Below, one piece after another: positions 43,174 through 53,623 of a DNA stretch of 64,000 nt. Within the stretch, counting starts at the first letter, position 1; every line of letters begins with the position of its first letter. Below the pieces are notes generated by a model that was not told the origin of the DNA, did no database searches, and saw only the letters and a program-made list of their open reading frames with translations. This stretch comes from an uncultured bacterium. Its GTDB lineage: Bacteria; Krumholzibacteriota; Krumholzibacteriia; LZORAL124-64-63. The translations under genes were made by a program, and so were the position numbers. The stretch spans positions 1 to 64,000 of the forward strand of contig CAIWHK010000032.1 of NCBI GenBank assembly GCA_903912525.1. The letters are read 5' to 3'.

Positions 43174-46037
43174 CCGTGCGCCTCGGCCCAGTTGGAGCCG
43201 GTGTGGATGTCGACCAGCAGCGGCACCTTCAGGGACAGGGCGTTCTCCATCCCGTCGCGCACCAGGGCGGCAACCTCGTCGACCTTCGCGCGCGGGACCT
43301 CGAGGACCAGTTCGTCGTGCACCTGGAGCAGCAGCAGCGCCCCCGTGTCGCCGGCATCGAGCGCTCCCTGGATGCGCAGCATCGCCAGCTTGATCAGGTC
43401 CGCGGCCGTGCCCTGGATGGGTGTATTGACCGCGACGCGCTCCTGGAACGACCGCTGGCGCGCGTCCGGAGAAATGATGTCCGGCAGCAGCCGGCGGCGC
43501 CCGAGCATCGTCTGCACCCAGCCGTGGCGGCGGGCCGATTCGCGCGTCGCCTCGATGTAGAGACGCACGCCCGGGTAGGTCTCGAAGTAACGATCGATGA
43601 AGGCCGTGGCCTCGCGCATCGTGACGTCGATCTGCTTGCCGAGCGCACGGGCGCCCATGCCGTAGATGACCCCGAAATTGATCGCTTTCGCGCGGCTGCG
43701 CATCTCCGAAGTCACCGCAGACTCGGGCACGCCGTTGATGAGGGCCGCCGTCCGCCGGTGCACGTCGGCGCCGTCGCGAAAGGCCGCCTGCAGGCCGGGG
43801 TCGTCGGCCAGATGCGCCAGCAGGCGAAGTTCGACCTGCGAGTAGTCGGCCGACAGGAAGACATTGGCCGCGTCCCGCGGCACGAAGGCGCGCCTGATCT
43901 GCCGCCCGAGCTCCGTGCGCACCGGGATGTTCTGCAGGTTCGGGTCCGAACTCGACAGGCGCCCAGTGGCCGCGACGGCCTGGTTGTACGAAGTATGGAT
44001 GAGGTTCGTTCCCGGGTCAGCCAGCAGCGGCAGCGTCTCCACGTAGGTGCTCTGCAGCTTGGCCACCTGCCGGTACTCGAGGACGGCCGCCGGCAGCGGG
44101 TGTTCCTCGGCCAGCACCGACAGCACCGACACGTCGGTGCTCCAGCCCGTGCCCGTCTTCTTGATGGGCTTGAGGCCGAGTTTTTCGAAGAGAATGACCG
44201 CCAGCTGCTGCGAGCTGTTCAGGTTGAAGTCCTCGCCGGCCAACTCGACGATCCGCAGCCGCAGCGCCGTCAGTTCCTCGTCGAAGCGCCGACGAAGCGT
44301 CCCGAGGAACGCACGGTCCAGCCGGATGCCGTTGCGCTCCATCGTCAGCAGCACGGCGGAGACCGGCATCTCGAGGTCGCTGAACAGGCCGCGCAGGCCG
44401 GTCTCGTCGAGTTGCGGCGCCAGGCAGGCGTGCAACCGGAGTGTGTAGTCGGCATCCTCGGCCGCGTACAGCGCCAGGCGCCAGGGATCGACTTCGAGGA
44501 TGTCCTTGCCCTTGTCGCCGCGCTCGAACAGTTCGTCGTAGGGCATCATCCGGTGGTCGAGGAAATCCTGCACCAGGTCGTCCAACCCGTGCGATCGCCG
44601 CCCCGGGTCGAGCACGTACGAAGCCAGCATCGTGTCGAAGCGCGGGCCACCCAGCGGCAGGCCGTGCCGACCGAGGACCCACTCGTCGTATTTCAGGTTC
44701 TGGCCCACCTTCAGGGCGGGACCCAGAAGAACCGGACCCAGTCGGGCCGCCACCGCCGGCAGGCGGTCATGCTCGCGACCGATCGGGAACAGCATGCCCG
44801 CAGCCGGGGCGCCGGGTTCGCTCTCGCGCCAGCGCACCGGGATGTAGGCGGGCGGCAGGACGTTGCCGTCACGGTCCGCACCCGCAAGGCTGATGCCGAC
44901 CAGCCTGCAGCTCTCGGCGCGCAGGCTGTCGGTCTCGGTGTCGACGGCCAGCGCGGAGCGCGGGTCCAGGCGCGCCAGCCAGTCCGCCAAGGCATCATCG
45001 TCGGCCAGCCGGCTGTAACCGCGCTCACGGCAACGATCCTCCCAGCCCTCACCGGTCGCGGCGGGGCCCGTGACGTTGATCACGGGGCGGGCCGGGGCCA
45101 CTGGAGTCGCAGGCGCGCTGACGGCGGCGGGGGCGGACACGGAGACCGCCCCCCCAACCTGCGCGCCGGCCAGCTTCGCCGCCAGCGAGAGGACGCGCCG
45201 CAGGCCGAGCGCGCCGAGCAGGGCCGTCACCTCGGAGCCGACCGGCAGCACGGTGTCGAGCGCACCCCAGTCGAGGTCCAGTTCGACATCGCGCCGGATA
45301 CGGAACAGATCGCGCGAAAGCAGCACCTGGTCGCGGTTGTCGGCGATCACGCGCTTGAGGCGCGGCGTCAGGGTGCTGGCCTCGAGGCCGACGAACAGGT
45401 TGTCGAGCGTGCCGAACTGCTGGATCAGCTTGAGCGCTGTCTTGTCGCCAACGCCGGGCGCGCCCGGGATGTTGTCGGCCGCATCTCCAGACAATGCGAA
45501 GACGTCGACCAGAGCGGCCGGCTCGAGGCCGTAGTCGCGCCGGACGGTGTCCGCGGTGACCTCGGTGAATTCGTCGCCGCGCTTGCCCGGCTTGAGGATC
45601 CCGACATGCTCGTCGAGCAGTTGCAGGAAGTCCTTGTCGCCGCTGTACAGCCAGGCCTGCTCGCCCCTCGCCGCCGCCCGCGCCGCCACGGTCGCCAACA
45701 CGTCGTCGGCCTCGACACCTTCCTGCCCGAGCACGGGGACACCCCACGCCGCAAGCAACTCGTGCAGGCGCGGCAACTGGGCCGCCAGTTCCTCGGGCAT
45801 CGGCTTGCGGTGGGCCTTGTACAGGGGGTACATCACGTGGCGGAACGTCGGCGCCTTGCGGTCGAAGACGATCACCAGGCGTTCGGGCCGGCGCGCCTCG
45901 ACCAGGCCGAGGACCGCGTTGCAGAAACCGAAGGCAACGGACGTCACCTCGCCGGTCGGGGACGTCAGCGGCCGGCCGGCGAAGGCGTAGTGGGCCCGGT
46001 ACACGAGCGCGGAACCATCGACGAGGATGATCGACAA
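43170..46037 (-). CDS. polA: DNA polymerase I
   Basis: A 955-residue repair and Okazaki-fragment polymerase with all three activities. The 5' nuclease (1-290) has VDGSALVYRAHYAF and GVEADDVLATVA. The proofreading exonuclease (about 320-530) keeps its acidic residues: VDTETDSL, NLKYDEWV and YAAEDADYTLRL. The polymerase (about 550-955) has motif A DYSQVELRLLAHL, motif B RSRAKAINFGVIYGM and motif C QVHDELVLEVP. The TTG at 46037 has AAAGGG seven bases upstream; the N-terminus SIILVDGSALVYRAH is right. It follows nadD by 47 bases. Confidence 0.96.
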   Translation of the reverse strand: MSIILVDGSALVYRAHYAFAGRPLTSPTGEVTSVAFGFCNAVLGLVEARRPERLVIVFDRKAPTFRHVMYPLYKAHRKPMPEELAAQLPRLHELLAAWGVPVLGQEGVEADDVLATVAARAAARGEQAWLYSGDKDFLQLLDEHVGILKPGKRGDEFTEVTADTVRRDYGLEPAALVDVFALSGDAADNIPGAPGVGDKTALKLIQQFGTLDNLFVGLEASTLTPRLKRVIADNRDQVLLSRDLFRIRRDVELDLDWGALDTVLPVGSEVTALLGALGLRRVLSLAAKLAGAQVGGAVSVSAPAAVSAPATPVAPARPVINVTGPAATGEGWEDRCRERGYSRLADDDALADWLARLDPRSALAVDTETDSLRAESCRLVGISLAGADRDGNVLPPAYIPVRWRESEPGAPAAGMLFPIGREHDRLPAVAARLGPVLLGPALKVGQNLKYDEWVLGRHGLPLGGPRFDTMLASYVLDPGRRSHGLDDLVQDFLDHRMMPYDELFERGDKGKDILEVDPWRLALYAAEDADYTLRLHACLAPQLDETGLRGLFSDLEMPVSAVLLTMERNGIRLDRAFLGTLRRRFDEELTALRLRIVELAGEDFNLNSSQQLAVILFEKLGLKPIKKTGTGWSTDVSVLSVLAEEHPLPAAVLEYRQVAKLQSTYVETLPLLADPGTNLIHTSYNQAVAATGRLSSSDPNLQNIPVRTELGRQIRRAFVPRDAANVFLSADYSQVELRLLAHLADDPGLQAAFRDGADVHRRTAALINGVPESAVTSEMRSRAKAINFGVIYGMGARALGKQIDVTMREATAFIDRYFETYPGVRLYIEATRESARRHGWVQTMLGRRRLLPDIISPDARQRSFQERVAVNTPIQGTAADLIKLAMLRIQGALDAGDTGALLLLQVHDELVLEVPRAKVDEVAALVRDGMENALSLKVPLLVDIHTGSNWAEAHG

Positions 46038-46084
46038 GGACGGGCCCTTTCCGGGTGGTGTCTCTGTTTCGGCGCTGCGGCCGT

Positions 46085-46666
46085 TCAACCGGCCCGGTAC
46101 AGCCCGTGGGCAGCGATGTAGTCGGCCACCCCCGCCGGCAGCGCGGCTTCCGGATCGACCGCGCCCGCCAACATAGCACGAACGGCGCTCGCGGACACCG
46201 GGTGCTCGAACGGCGGTGCACTGACCAGGCGGCCGGCCAGCCAGGACGGCGGCGCCGACACTCCGGCACCCGGGCGATCGAGCACGACCAGTTCGGCGAG
46301 TTCGAGGATCCGCCCGGGCTCCCGCCACCGTTCGAAGGCCGGCAGGTGGTCGGCTCCCACGACAAGGCGCAGCCGGTCCGCCGGGTACGCGTCGGCGAGT
46401 GCAGTAAGAGTGTCCACGGTCCACGCCGGGCGACCAGCGTCGATCTCGCGCGGGTCGACCAGGGTGCCGGGCACCGGCACGAACGCGATCAGGCACATGG
46501 CCAACCGATCGGTTGGCCCGGCTTTCGGCGGCTCGCGCCAGGGGGACTGCCAATTCGGGATCACGTGCACGAGGTCCGCAAGGCCGTGCCCCAAAACATG
46601 GCGGGCCATGGCGACATGGCCCGCATGCACGGGATCGAAGGTGCCGCCGAGGACGGCGCGGATCAC
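46085..46666 (-). CDS. nadD: Nicotinate-nucleotide adenylyltransferase
   Basis: A 193-residue nucleotidyltransferase of NAD synthesis that adenylates NaMN. It has the N-terminal GGTFDPVHAGHVAMAR with the HxGH motif and the C-terminal VSASAVRAML, equivalent to ISxTxxR. The GTG at 46666 overlaps the bamD stop by four bases. With nadB elsewhere in the window it adds to the NAD pathway. Confidence 0.92.
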   Translation of the reverse strand: MIRAVLGGTFDPVHAGHVAMARHVLGHGLADLVHVIPNWQSPWREPPKAGPTDRLAMCLIAFVPVPGTLVDPREIDAGRPAWTVDTLTALADAYPADRLRLVVGADHLPAFERWREPGRILELAELVVLDRPGAGVSAPPSWLAGRLVSAPPFEHPVSASAVRAMLAGAVDPEAALPAGVADYIAAHGLYRAG

Positions 46667-47430
46667 GACCCGGCGACGGCGCGAAGCCGCGCGGCGGACT
46701 CGGCAGCCGCCGCAGCGCGCCGGTCCTGCGGAAAGCTCTCAGCCAGCCGCTGGTAGTACGTCGCGGCGACCGCAGGTTCGGCCAGCCGTTCGGCAGCCTC
46801 GGCGCGCTCCCAGAGCGCCTGTGGCAGCAGGGTGGACCCGCCCTCGTCGGCGATCAATCCGTCGAGGACCACGGCAACGGCCTTCCACCGCTTCAACTGG
46901 CGGAACACCTCAACCTGGGCCAGCCGCTTACGGACGACCAGGTCGCTGATCGCCGTCAACTCGGCGTCGACGGCCGCCATCCGCGTCGACTGCGGATAGG
47001 ATTCCTTGAACCTGAGGAAGTGTTCGCGCGCCTGATAGGCCCCGCTCGCGTCGCGCTCGACGTTGCCCACCTGGCGCTCGTAGGACAGGCCTTCCTGGAA
47101 CGACGCTTCCTCCACCCGGTCGCTGGTGGGGAAATCCTTGCGCAGGATCTGGAATTCCACCGCGGCCAGCGGGTACTCCTTCAGATCCATGTAGACCATG
47201 GCCTTGCGGAACTGGGCCTCGGCGGCCAGCGAGTCCGTGGGATTGTGACGCACGAACGCCTCATACGCCGCGATGGCCTCGAGTCGCTTGCCGCGACTCG
47301 CATAGTAGTCCGCACGGTCGAGGGTGCCGGGCGGGTTGGGGTTGCTTCCCGCGCATCCGGCGACCAGACCGCCGAAGACGGCGGCAAGGACCAGGCCTGC
47401 GGCCAGTTGCACCCGCTGCAGCTTGAACAT
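46663..47430 (-). CDS. bamD: Outer-membrane assembly lipoprotein BamD-like (TPR)
   Basis: A 255-residue lipoprotein. The signal peptide ends GGLVAGC with the lipidated Cys at about residue 26. Five TPR-like helix pairs follow: RLEAIAAYEAFVRHNPTDSL and YPLAAVEFQILRKDFPTSD are examples, and RVEEASFQEGLSYERQ is near the middle. BamD is the essential BamA partner. The start has no close ribosome site but lies three bases after the stop of the unknown envelope gene. Some TPR lipoproteins look alike, so the name is by length, lipobox and TPR pattern. Confidence 0.85.
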   Translation of the reverse strand: MFKLQRVQLAAGLVLAAVFGGLVAGCAGSNPNPPGTLDRADYYASRGKRLEAIAAYEAFVRHNPTDSLAAEAQFRKAMVYMDLKEYPLAAVEFQILRKDFPTSDRVEEASFQEGLSYERQVGNVERDASGAYQAREHFLRFKESYPQSTRMAAVDAELTAISDLVVRKRLAQVEVFRQLKRWKAVAVVLDGLIADEGGSTLLPQALWERAEAAERLAEPAVAATYYQRLAESFPQDRRAAAAAESAARLRAVAGS

Positions 47431-47433
47431 CGA

Positions 47434-48135
47434 TCAGTCTCCCGTGTTCGCGAAGTAGACAGCGATCAATCCGGCCAGGGTCCCCAGCACGGCGAATTCC
47501 TCGAGGCGGCGCTGCCAGCCGCTTTCCTTCACCACGGCGGTCGTAAACGGGTACAGCTTCGTGCTGACGCCCGCCAACTCGTCGCTCGTCACCCGGTCGC
47601 TGAACCGGCGCGCAATGCGCTCGCTCAGCAGCAGCCGCCCCGACGACGTCTCCGAGACCTCGGTTGTCACGACCACGCTCACGTCGCGGTCGACCCACCG
47701 GCGCCAGAGGCCCAGCGTGCGCCCGACATCCGGGTAGGACACGGCGACCTCGTCGATCGAGAACCAGGCCGCGCAGTCCGGCCGCACACCGCTCGCGCTG
47801 TCCGGGTCGCTGACCAGCAACTCGTAACCGCGATCCTTCAGGACACGGGCGGCGACCACACGCATCAGTTTCCCGGCCGGGTCGGTTTCGGTCGCCCGAC
47901 CGGTCAAGAGCACGCGGGCCGGCGGGGGCGGCAGCGCCCCGGCGGCCTCGCTGACGATCTCGCCCATCAACGCTTCGACCAGCCAAAGGTTGGTGCGAAG
48001 CGAATCGGCGGCCGACGTCCCCAGCCCGACGGGCCCGGGCGCTTCCGCCTCGGCCGCCTGGGCATCCGTGGCCGCCAATGCGGCGCCGGCAAGCGCCAGC
48101 ACCAGGCCCAGGATCACGAGGATACGCTTGTCCAC
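47434..48135 (-). CDS. Unknown secreted envelope protein with C-terminal helix
   Basis: A 233-residue protein of no family I know. A signal peptide (1-27, ALAATDAQAAEA) is followed by a mixed alpha/beta region with RVLLTGRATETDPAGKLMRV, VLKDRGYELLVSDP and SVVVTTEVSETSSGRLLLSE. It ends with a hydrophobic stretch FAVLGTLAGLIAVYFAN close to the C-terminus. That layout suggests a periplasmic protein anchored by its tail. The GTG has AAGGGG five bases upstream. It is wedged between rimO and bamD, so an envelope role is plausible. The alternation resembles TolB-N or CsgG-like nucleotide-free folds only loosely. Confidence 0.6.
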   Translation of the reverse strand: MDKRILVILGLVLALAGAALAATDAQAAEAEAPGPVGLGTSAADSLRTNLWLVEALMGEIVSEAAGALPPPPARVLLTGRATETDPAGKLMRVVAARVLKDRGYELLVSDPDSASGVRPDCAAWFSIDEVAVSYPDVGRTLGLWRRWVDRDVSVVVTTEVSETSSGRLLLSERIARRFSDRVTSDELAGVSTKLYPFTTAVVKESGWQRRLEEFAVLGTLAGLIAVYFANTGD

Positions 48136-48179
48136 GGTTCCCCTTTTCGCGCAGCCCGCCTCGGGGCCGCCGGTCGGCT

Positions 48180-49640
48180 TCAGGCCGGCTCGCCCCATAC
48201 ATCGTAGGGGGTCACGGCCACGAAGCGCGCCTTCACCACGTCACCCGGCGCCGCTCCCGGCAAGGGCAGCAACACCGCACCGTCCAGATCGTAACCGAAA
48301 TGATAGCTTCGGCCCAGCGCCAGGGAAACCGGAGCCGCGACAACACCGTCGAACGCAGCGCGTTCCCTCTTTCCGCACCAGGTTCCGTCCGCAAGGGCCT
48401 CGACGAGCTCGTCGACGCCCGATTCATCGAGCTCCTCGGTCGTCACGACCTCGTCAATGACGACCTCGTGCACGGCGCCCAGCCGCCCCTCCATCCGCGA
48501 GAGCGAAATCTCCGACTGCAGGTCGGTGATCAGGGCCTCGCGGTCCAGGACGACCTCGCCGGGGACCTGCTCCTCCATGCGCGCGGCCGGCGTGCCGGCC
48601 TCGGGCGAGAAGTGATGCGTCCCGACGTGATCGAACCGCACCTCGGCCAGGAAATCGGCAAGCTGCTCGACATCCTCCTCTTCCTCGCCGGGGAACCCGA
48701 GCAGCACCGTCGTCCGCAGCACCAGGTCCTCGCGCCCGTCGCGCAGCTGCTGGAAGAACCGCGCCGACGACTTCTCGCCCCCCGGTCGCTTCATCGCCTT
48801 GAGCAGGCGCGGCGACGCGTGCTGGATCGGCAGGTCCAGGTAGGGCGCGACCTTCGGCAGGTCGAGCAGGCGGCGCAGGTCATCGACGGAGACGAGCCCC
48901 GAATACAGGTAGAGCAGCCGGATCCAACGGAGGTCCTCGACGCCCGAGAGCGCCGTCACCAGCTGCAGCAGCGTCTCGCCCGTCTCGCGCCCGTAGTCGG
49001 TCGTGTTCTGCGAGACGATCTGAACTTCGCGCACACCACCGGCCACCATGCCGGTGACCTCGGTCACGATCTCGGCGACGGGACGGCTGCGTTGCGGACC
49101 ACGGATCAGCGGGATGCGGCAGAACGTGCAATGGCAGTTGCAGCCCTCGCCGATTTTCACGAACGCGACGTGCGCCGGTGTCAGCAACGGGCGCACCACG
49201 AGCCCGCCATACGGCGCGGCGGCGGGCAAGTCCACCATCACCGGCACGACGCCCGGCGAGGCAAGCGGGAAGTCGGGGGCCAGCACGGCTGACGGCACTT
49301 CCTGGCCCAGGCACGCGGCCACGACGTTCGCGAACTGCCCCACGCCAGCCACGACGTCGACGTCCGGGAACCGATCACGGATGGCCTCGCCGTGCTCCTG
49401 CGACCAGCAACCACAGACGGCCAGCAGGCGGTGTTCCTTCGCCTCGCACATCTCGCGCAGGGTCCGCTCGCTGTCCTCACGCGCGGCGTCGATGAACCCG
49501 CAGGTGTTCAGCACCCAGATGTCCGCGTCGTCCGGATCGCTCACGATCTGCACGCCACGCCGCGCGAAATGCCCGAGCAGCGCCTCCGAGTCCACGAGGT
49601 TCTTGTCGCACCCAAGGGTGGCGCACCACACACGACGCAT
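48180..49640 (-). CDS. rimO: Ribosomal protein S12 methylthiotransferase RimO
   Basis: A 486-residue radical-SAM enzyme that adds a methylthio group to Asp-88 of ribosomal protein S12. The N-terminal cluster cysteines are C11, C47 and C76 (GCDKNLVDSEAL, LNTCGFI, CGCW). The radical-SAM CxxxCxxC is C167-C171-C174 in GCNCHCTFCRIP. A TRAM domain ends the protein (about 415-486). The ATG overlaps the ftsK stop (TGATG). The length and motifs match RimO rather than MiaB. Confidence 0.94.
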   Translation of the reverse strand: MRRVWCATLGCDKNLVDSEALLGHFARRGVQIVSDPDDADIWVLNTCGFIDAAREDSERTLREMCEAKEHRLLAVCGCWSQEHGEAIRDRFPDVDVVAGVGQFANVVAACLGQEVPSAVLAPDFPLASPGVVPVMVDLPAAAPYGGLVVRPLLTPAHVAFVKIGEGCNCHCTFCRIPLIRGPQRSRPVAEIVTEVTGMVAGGVREVQIVSQNTTDYGRETGETLLQLVTALSGVEDLRWIRLLYLYSGLVSVDDLRRLLDLPKVAPYLDLPIQHASPRLLKAMKRPGGEKSSARFFQQLRDGREDLVLRTTVLLGFPGEEEEDVEQLADFLAEVRFDHVGTHHFSPEAGTPAARMEEQVPGEVVLDREALITDLQSEISLSRMEGRLGAVHEVVIDEVVTTEELDESGVDELVEALADGTWCGKRERAAFDGVVAAPVSLALGRSYHFGYDLDGAVLLPLPGAAPGDVVKARFVAVTPYDVWGEPA

Positions 49641-52045
49641 CAGGCCCGTCCTTCCTTTGCCACCGGCAGGTCCTCGGGCTTGATCAGCACGTCGCGCGCC
49701 TTGCTGCCCGTGAACGGACCGACGACGCCGGCCTCTTCCAGCATGTCCATCAGGCGCCCGGCCCGCGTGTACCCGACGCGCAGGCGGCGCTGCAGCAGCG
49801 ACGTGGAGCCGCTCTGGTGCAGCACGACGATGCGCTTGGCATCCTCGAACAGGTCGTCCTCGCCGGTGTACTCGCCCTCGCCGAGGGACTCCTCGACCAG
49901 GCTGATCTCCTCGGTCGTTCCCGCGTACTGGCGCCAGTGGGCGGCGATCGCCTCGCACTCGTCGACATCGATGAACGCACCGTGCACGCGCACCGGCAGT
50001 GCGCGCCCCGGCTGCAGGTACAGCATGTCTCCGTGCCCGAGCAGCTGCTCGGCGCCGTTCATGTCCAGGATCGTGCGCGAGTCGTTCTTCTGGATGACGC
50101 GGAAGGCGATCCGGCACGGGATATTCGCCTTGATGACGCCGGTCAGCACGTCGACGCTCGGGCGCTGCGTCGCCAGCACCAGGTGGATGCCGACCGCGCG
50201 CGCTTTCTGCGCCAGGCGCGTGATGGGCCCCTCGAAATCGTTGCCGAGCTGCAGCATCAGGTCGGCCAGCTCGTCGACCACGCACAGGAAGTACGGCATC
50301 GGCTCGGTGAGCTTGTCGCCGTTGGCGTCGTTCACCTCGCCGCGCTCGATCTTTTCGTTGTACTGCTTGATGTTCCGGACCGCCCACTTGGCCAGCTGCC
50401 GATACCTGAGCTCCATCTGGGCGACCATCCACTGCATGGCCTTCAGCGCCTCGCGAGGATCGGTGACCACCGGCAGCAGCAGGTGCGGGATCCCGTTGTA
50501 GACGTTCATTTCGAGCATCTTCGGGTCGACAAGCACCAGCCGCAGTCGCGAGGGATCGTTCCTCAGCAGCAGGTTGCAGATGAGTGCGTTCAGGCAGACC
50601 GACTTGCCGCTGCCCGTGGAGCCGGCCACCAGCAGGTGCGGCAGCGACGCGATGTCGATGCCGATCGGGCGCCCGACCACATCCTTGCCGAGCATGACCG
50701 ACAGCGGCTCGCGCGGCTGCGTGCCCGTCAGTTCAAGCACCTCGCGCAGGCGCACCATGCGCGCCGTCGGGTTGGGGATCTCGATGCCGACCGCCGCCTT
50801 GCCGGGGATGGGCGCTTCCATGCGGATGGAGCGGGCGCGCATCGCCAGGGCCAGGTCGTCGGTCCGCTGCACGATCTGGTTGACGCGGATACCGGGACCG
50901 GGCTGGTACTCGTAGGTCGTGACCACCGGACCGGGGCGCACGTCCTTGACCTCGCCTTCGACGCCGAACGAGCGCAGCGTCGCTTCCAGCAGGTCGGCCG
51001 CCGCATCGAGTTCCGTGGCCGCCACCGGCTGCCCCTCGGGACCCGCCGGCGTCAGGAGTTCGAGGCCCGGCATGCACATCGGGCCGCGCGGCACCTTGCG
51101 CACCGCCTTGGCGGCGCGGGCCGGACGCGACGCCGTCGCCGCCTCCGCGAGTTCCTCGCCGTCGGCGCCGGGCAACTCGAAGGCCTCAGCGCCTTCATCG
51201 CCTTCTGCCCATTCTTCGTCATCGTCGTCCACGCCATGGACCGGCAGCGGAGCATCGTGCACGACACGTTCGCGCCCGCGAGTCGTCGCCTGGGCGACCG
51301 CGGGAATCGCCGCGTCGTCCGGGCGCTGCGCCCGGTCCGTGGCCTTCGCGTCGGCCGCGCGCTCACGGCGGCCGGCGAGGGCGTCAAGTACATGCGCCCA
51401 CATCGCGGCCAGGGCGGACCCGATCGCGGCGAACATCGCGGTGATGCTGCGACCCGTCACCGCAGCGAGGCGCCCGAGCGGGCCGCCGAGCCTGGCCAGG
51501 ACGGCAAGGCGCCTGCCGGCCAGGGCGCCGGCGACGATGACCATGGCCGCGGTCAGGAAAATGTGGCTGCCGCCGGCGCCGACAAGGTCCTGAAACAGCC
51601 GGCCAAGGCCGTACCCGGCGCCCCCGCCCCATTCGGCCGCGCCCGGCATGCCGAGCGGCCAGTCGGGCTGGCCCATCCAGGTGGCCGTGACCAGCCAGAT
51701 CGGGATGGTCCGCAGGATCCAGCCGCGCGGGCGCTCGATCCGCTGCGCCAGCGAACCGATGCCCAGCAACAGCAGCGCGACCGGAACCGCCCACGCCCAC
51801 AACGAGCCGAAGCCGAGCCGTCCGATGACGTTCAGCGCCGACCCGAGCTGGCCGCCGGGATTACCGTCGGGGAACAACTGGTCGAGGTCTTTACCGGTGA
51901 GGATGCCCGTCCACGGCCCCGGGTCGCCCGTCAGGGACAACCCGCCGTAAAGCGCGCAGGCGATCATCACGACGCCTGCCAGCCACGGTGCGCGGTACCA
52001 CGGGGTTCCGCCGCCGCTAGCCTTCTTCCGACTTCGCCCGGCCAC
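49640..52045 (-). CDS. ftsK: DNA translocase FtsK
   Basis: An 801-residue division-septum protein. It has several transmembrane helices in the first 190 residues, then an acidic/Ala-rich linker (about 230-330). The RecA-like motor has Walker [18 protein letters not shown] and Walker [34 protein letters not shown] and a C-terminal winged-helix gamma domain ([20 protein letters not shown]) follow. It pumps chromosome termini and activates XerCD. I chose the GTG at 52045: AGGAGGG lies five bases upstream and the frame overlaps accC by 29 bases. Confidence 0.92.
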   Translation of the reverse strand: MAGRSRKKASGGGTPWYRAPWLAGVVMIACALYGGLSLTGDPGPWTGILTGKDLDQLFPDGNPGGQLGSALNVIGRLGFGSLWAWAVPVALLLLGIGSLAQRIERPRGWILRTIPIWLVTATWMGQPDWPLGMPGAAEWGGGAGYGLGRLFQDLVGAGGSHIFLTAAMVIVAGALAGRRLAVLARLGGPLGRLAAVTGRSITAMFAAIGSALAAMWAHVLDALAGRRERAADAKATDRAQRPDDAAIPAVAQATTRGRERVVHDAPLPVHGVDDDDEEWAEGDEGAEAFELPGADGEELAEAATASRPARAAKAVRKVPRGPMCMPGLELLTPAGPEGQPVAATELDAAADLLEATLRSFGVEGEVKDVRPGPVVTTYEYQPGPGIRVNQIVQRTDDLALAMRARSIRMEAPIPGKAAVGIEIPNPTARMVRLREVLELTGTQPREPLSVMLGKDVVGRPIGIDIASLPHLLVAGSTGSGKSVCLNALICNLLLRNDPSRLRLVLVDPKMLEMNVYNGIPHLLLPVVTDPREALKAMQWMVAQMELRYRQLAKWAVRNIKQYNEKIERGEVNDANGDKLTEPMPYFLCVVDELADLMLQLGNDFEGPITRLAQKARAVGIHLVLATQRPSVDVLTGVIKANIPCRIAFRVIQKNDSRTILDMNGAEQLLGHGDMLYLQPGRALPVRVHGAFIDVDECEAIAAHWRQYAGTTEEISLVEESLGEGEYTGEDDLFEDAKRIVVLHQSGSTSLLQRRLRVGYTRAGRLMDMLEEAGVVGPFTGSKARDVLIKPEDLPVAKEGRA

Positions 52046-53399
52046 GCAGGCCCTCCTGGAGATGGGAGATTTCCTCTTCCAGGAAGCGGGTCGTTGCCTT
52101 CCCTGACAGGAAGACGGGATTGTGCAGCACTTCGAGGTGGAACGGGGTGCTTGTCGGCAACCCCTCGAACACACACTCGGTCAAGGCGCGGCGCATCCGT
52201 GCGATCGCTTCCTCGCGGTTCTTGCCGTGGGTCATGATCTTCGCCAGCAGCGAATCGTAATGCGGCGGCACGAGATAGTCCGAGTAGATGTGCGTGTCCA
52301 CACGCACCCCCGGCCCGCCCGGCGCATGGTAGTAGAAAACGCGGCCCGGGCACGGCATGAAGTCGCGCTCGGGGTTCTCGGCATTGATGCGGCACTCGAT
52401 GGCGTGCCCCTTGACGGCGATGTCCTTCTGCACGAAGTCGAACGGCTCGCCGGCCGCCACGCGGATCATCCACTTCATCAGGTCGATGCCCGTCACCAGC
52501 TCGGTCACGCCGTGCTCGACCTGGATCCGGGTGTTCATCTCCATGAAGTAGAACGAACCGTCCGTGTCGAGCAGGAACTCGACGGTACCGGCGCTGCGAT
52601 AGTTGACGCGCTCGGCCAGCCGCACCGCGGCCGCCCCCATCTCGCCGCGCAGCTTCGGGGTGACCGCCGGCGACGGCGCCTCTTCGATCAGCTTCTGGTG
52701 GCGGCGCTGCACCGAGCAGTCGCGTTCGCCGAAGTGCAGGATGTGCCCGAAGTTGTCGCCCATCAACTGGACTTCCACGTGCCGCGGCGAGACCAGGTAC
52801 TTCTCGATATAGACGGCGTCGTTGCCGAAGGCCGCCTTCGCCTCGTTGCGGGCCGCGACGTAGTTCTTGCGCAGCTCGGCCTCGTCCCAGGCCACGCGCA
52901 TGCCCTTGCCGCCGCCGCCGGCTGTCGCCTTGATGATGACCGGAAAGCCGAACTTCTCGCCGGCCGCGGCCGCCTCGTCCTCGGTATCGACCAGGCCCGT
53001 GCCGGGCACGACCGGCACGCCGGCCTCGACGGCCATCGTCCGGGCCGTAGCCTTGTCGCCCATGCTGCGGATGACGTCGGGCGTGGGCCCGATCCAGGTG
53101 AACCCGTTGTCGACGCAGATCTCGGCGAAGTGGGCGTTCTCGGCCAGGAAGCCGTACCCGGGGTGGATGGCCTCGGCGCCGGTGATCTCGGCCGCGGCGA
53201 TGATGTTGGGGATCCGCAGGTAGCTCTCGGCGCTGGTCTTCTTGCCGACGCAGACGGACTCGTCGGCGTACTTCACATGGAGGGAGTCGGCGTCCGCCGT
53301 CGAGTGGATGGCCACGCTCTGCACGCCCAGCTCACGGCACGCGCGCATGATGCGCAGGGCGATTTCGCCCCGGTTGGCCACGAGAATCTTCTTGAACAT
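52017..53399 (-). CDS. accC: Acetyl-CoA carboxylase, biotin carboxylase subunit
   Basis: A 460-residue ATP-grasp enzyme that carboxylates biotin on AccB. It begins [17 protein letters not shown]. It has the glycine loop [35 protein letters not shown] and [14 protein letters not shown]. Most homologues read QVEHPVTE; Pro is Gly here. The start has AGGAAG seven bases upstream. It is the first gene of a long run into ftsK and starts from its own promoter after the pilT terminator. Confidence 0.96.
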   Translation of the reverse strand: MFKKILVANRGEIALRIMRACRELGVQSVAIHSTADADSLHVKYADESVCVGKKTSAESYLRIPNIIAAAEITGAEAIHPGYGFLAENAHFAEICVDNGFTWIGPTPDVIRSMGDKATARTMAVEAGVPVVPGTGLVDTEDEAAAAGEKFGFPVIIKATAGGGGKGMRVAWDEAELRKNYVAARNEAKAAFGNDAVYIEKYLVSPRHVEVQLMGDNFGHILHFGERDCSVQRRHQKLIEEAPSPAVTPKLRGEMGAAAVRLAERVNYRSAGTVEFLLDTDGSFYFMEMNTRIQVEHGVTELVTGIDLMKWMIRVAAGEPFDFVQKDIAVKGHAIECRINAENPERDFMPCPGRVFYYHAPGGPGVRVDTHIYSDYLVPPHYDSLLAKIMTHGKNREEAIARMRRALTECVFEGLPTSTPFHLEVLHNPVFLSGKATTRFLEEEISHLQEGLRGRAKSEEG

Positions 53400-53475
53400 C
53401 CGCGACTTCCTGCTTTGGGGACAAACACCTGCGCGCCGACCCGTCCCCAGGCCCGCCGCAGTTCCATACCCGCCC

Positions 53476-53504
53476 ATTCTGGGACGCGCCCCGCGGTATG
53501 GCAA
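53476..53504 (-). promoter_or_regulatory. Promoter of accC
   Basis: Minus-strand TTGCCA (53499-53504), 17-base spacer, CAGAAT (53476-53481), giving a leader of about 70 bases to accC. It lies between the pilT terminator and accC. Confidence 0.45.
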
Positions 53505-53560
53505 GGGAAAACGGGTACGCAGGCAGGAGGGACGCAACCGACAGCGGGCGGGGAAGTTCC

Positions 53561-53594
53561 GTAAACAAGCGACCCGGCTGCAGGGCCGGGTCGC
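53561..53594 (-). terminator. Rho-independent terminator of pilT
   Basis: A 10-bp perfect stem (53569-53578 with 53585-53594) with a 6-nt loop is followed on the minus strand by TTGTTTAC, 30 bases past the pilT stop. It separates pilT from accC. Confidence 0.75.
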
Positions 53595-53623
53595 GGGGTC
53601 CCGAGGCTCTCGCCGCAGGGTCC

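Noticed and set aside
43176-46121. A 981-codon plus-strand open frame across polA
   Set aside because: It is a shadow of DNA polymerase I on the other strand and has no motif of its own.
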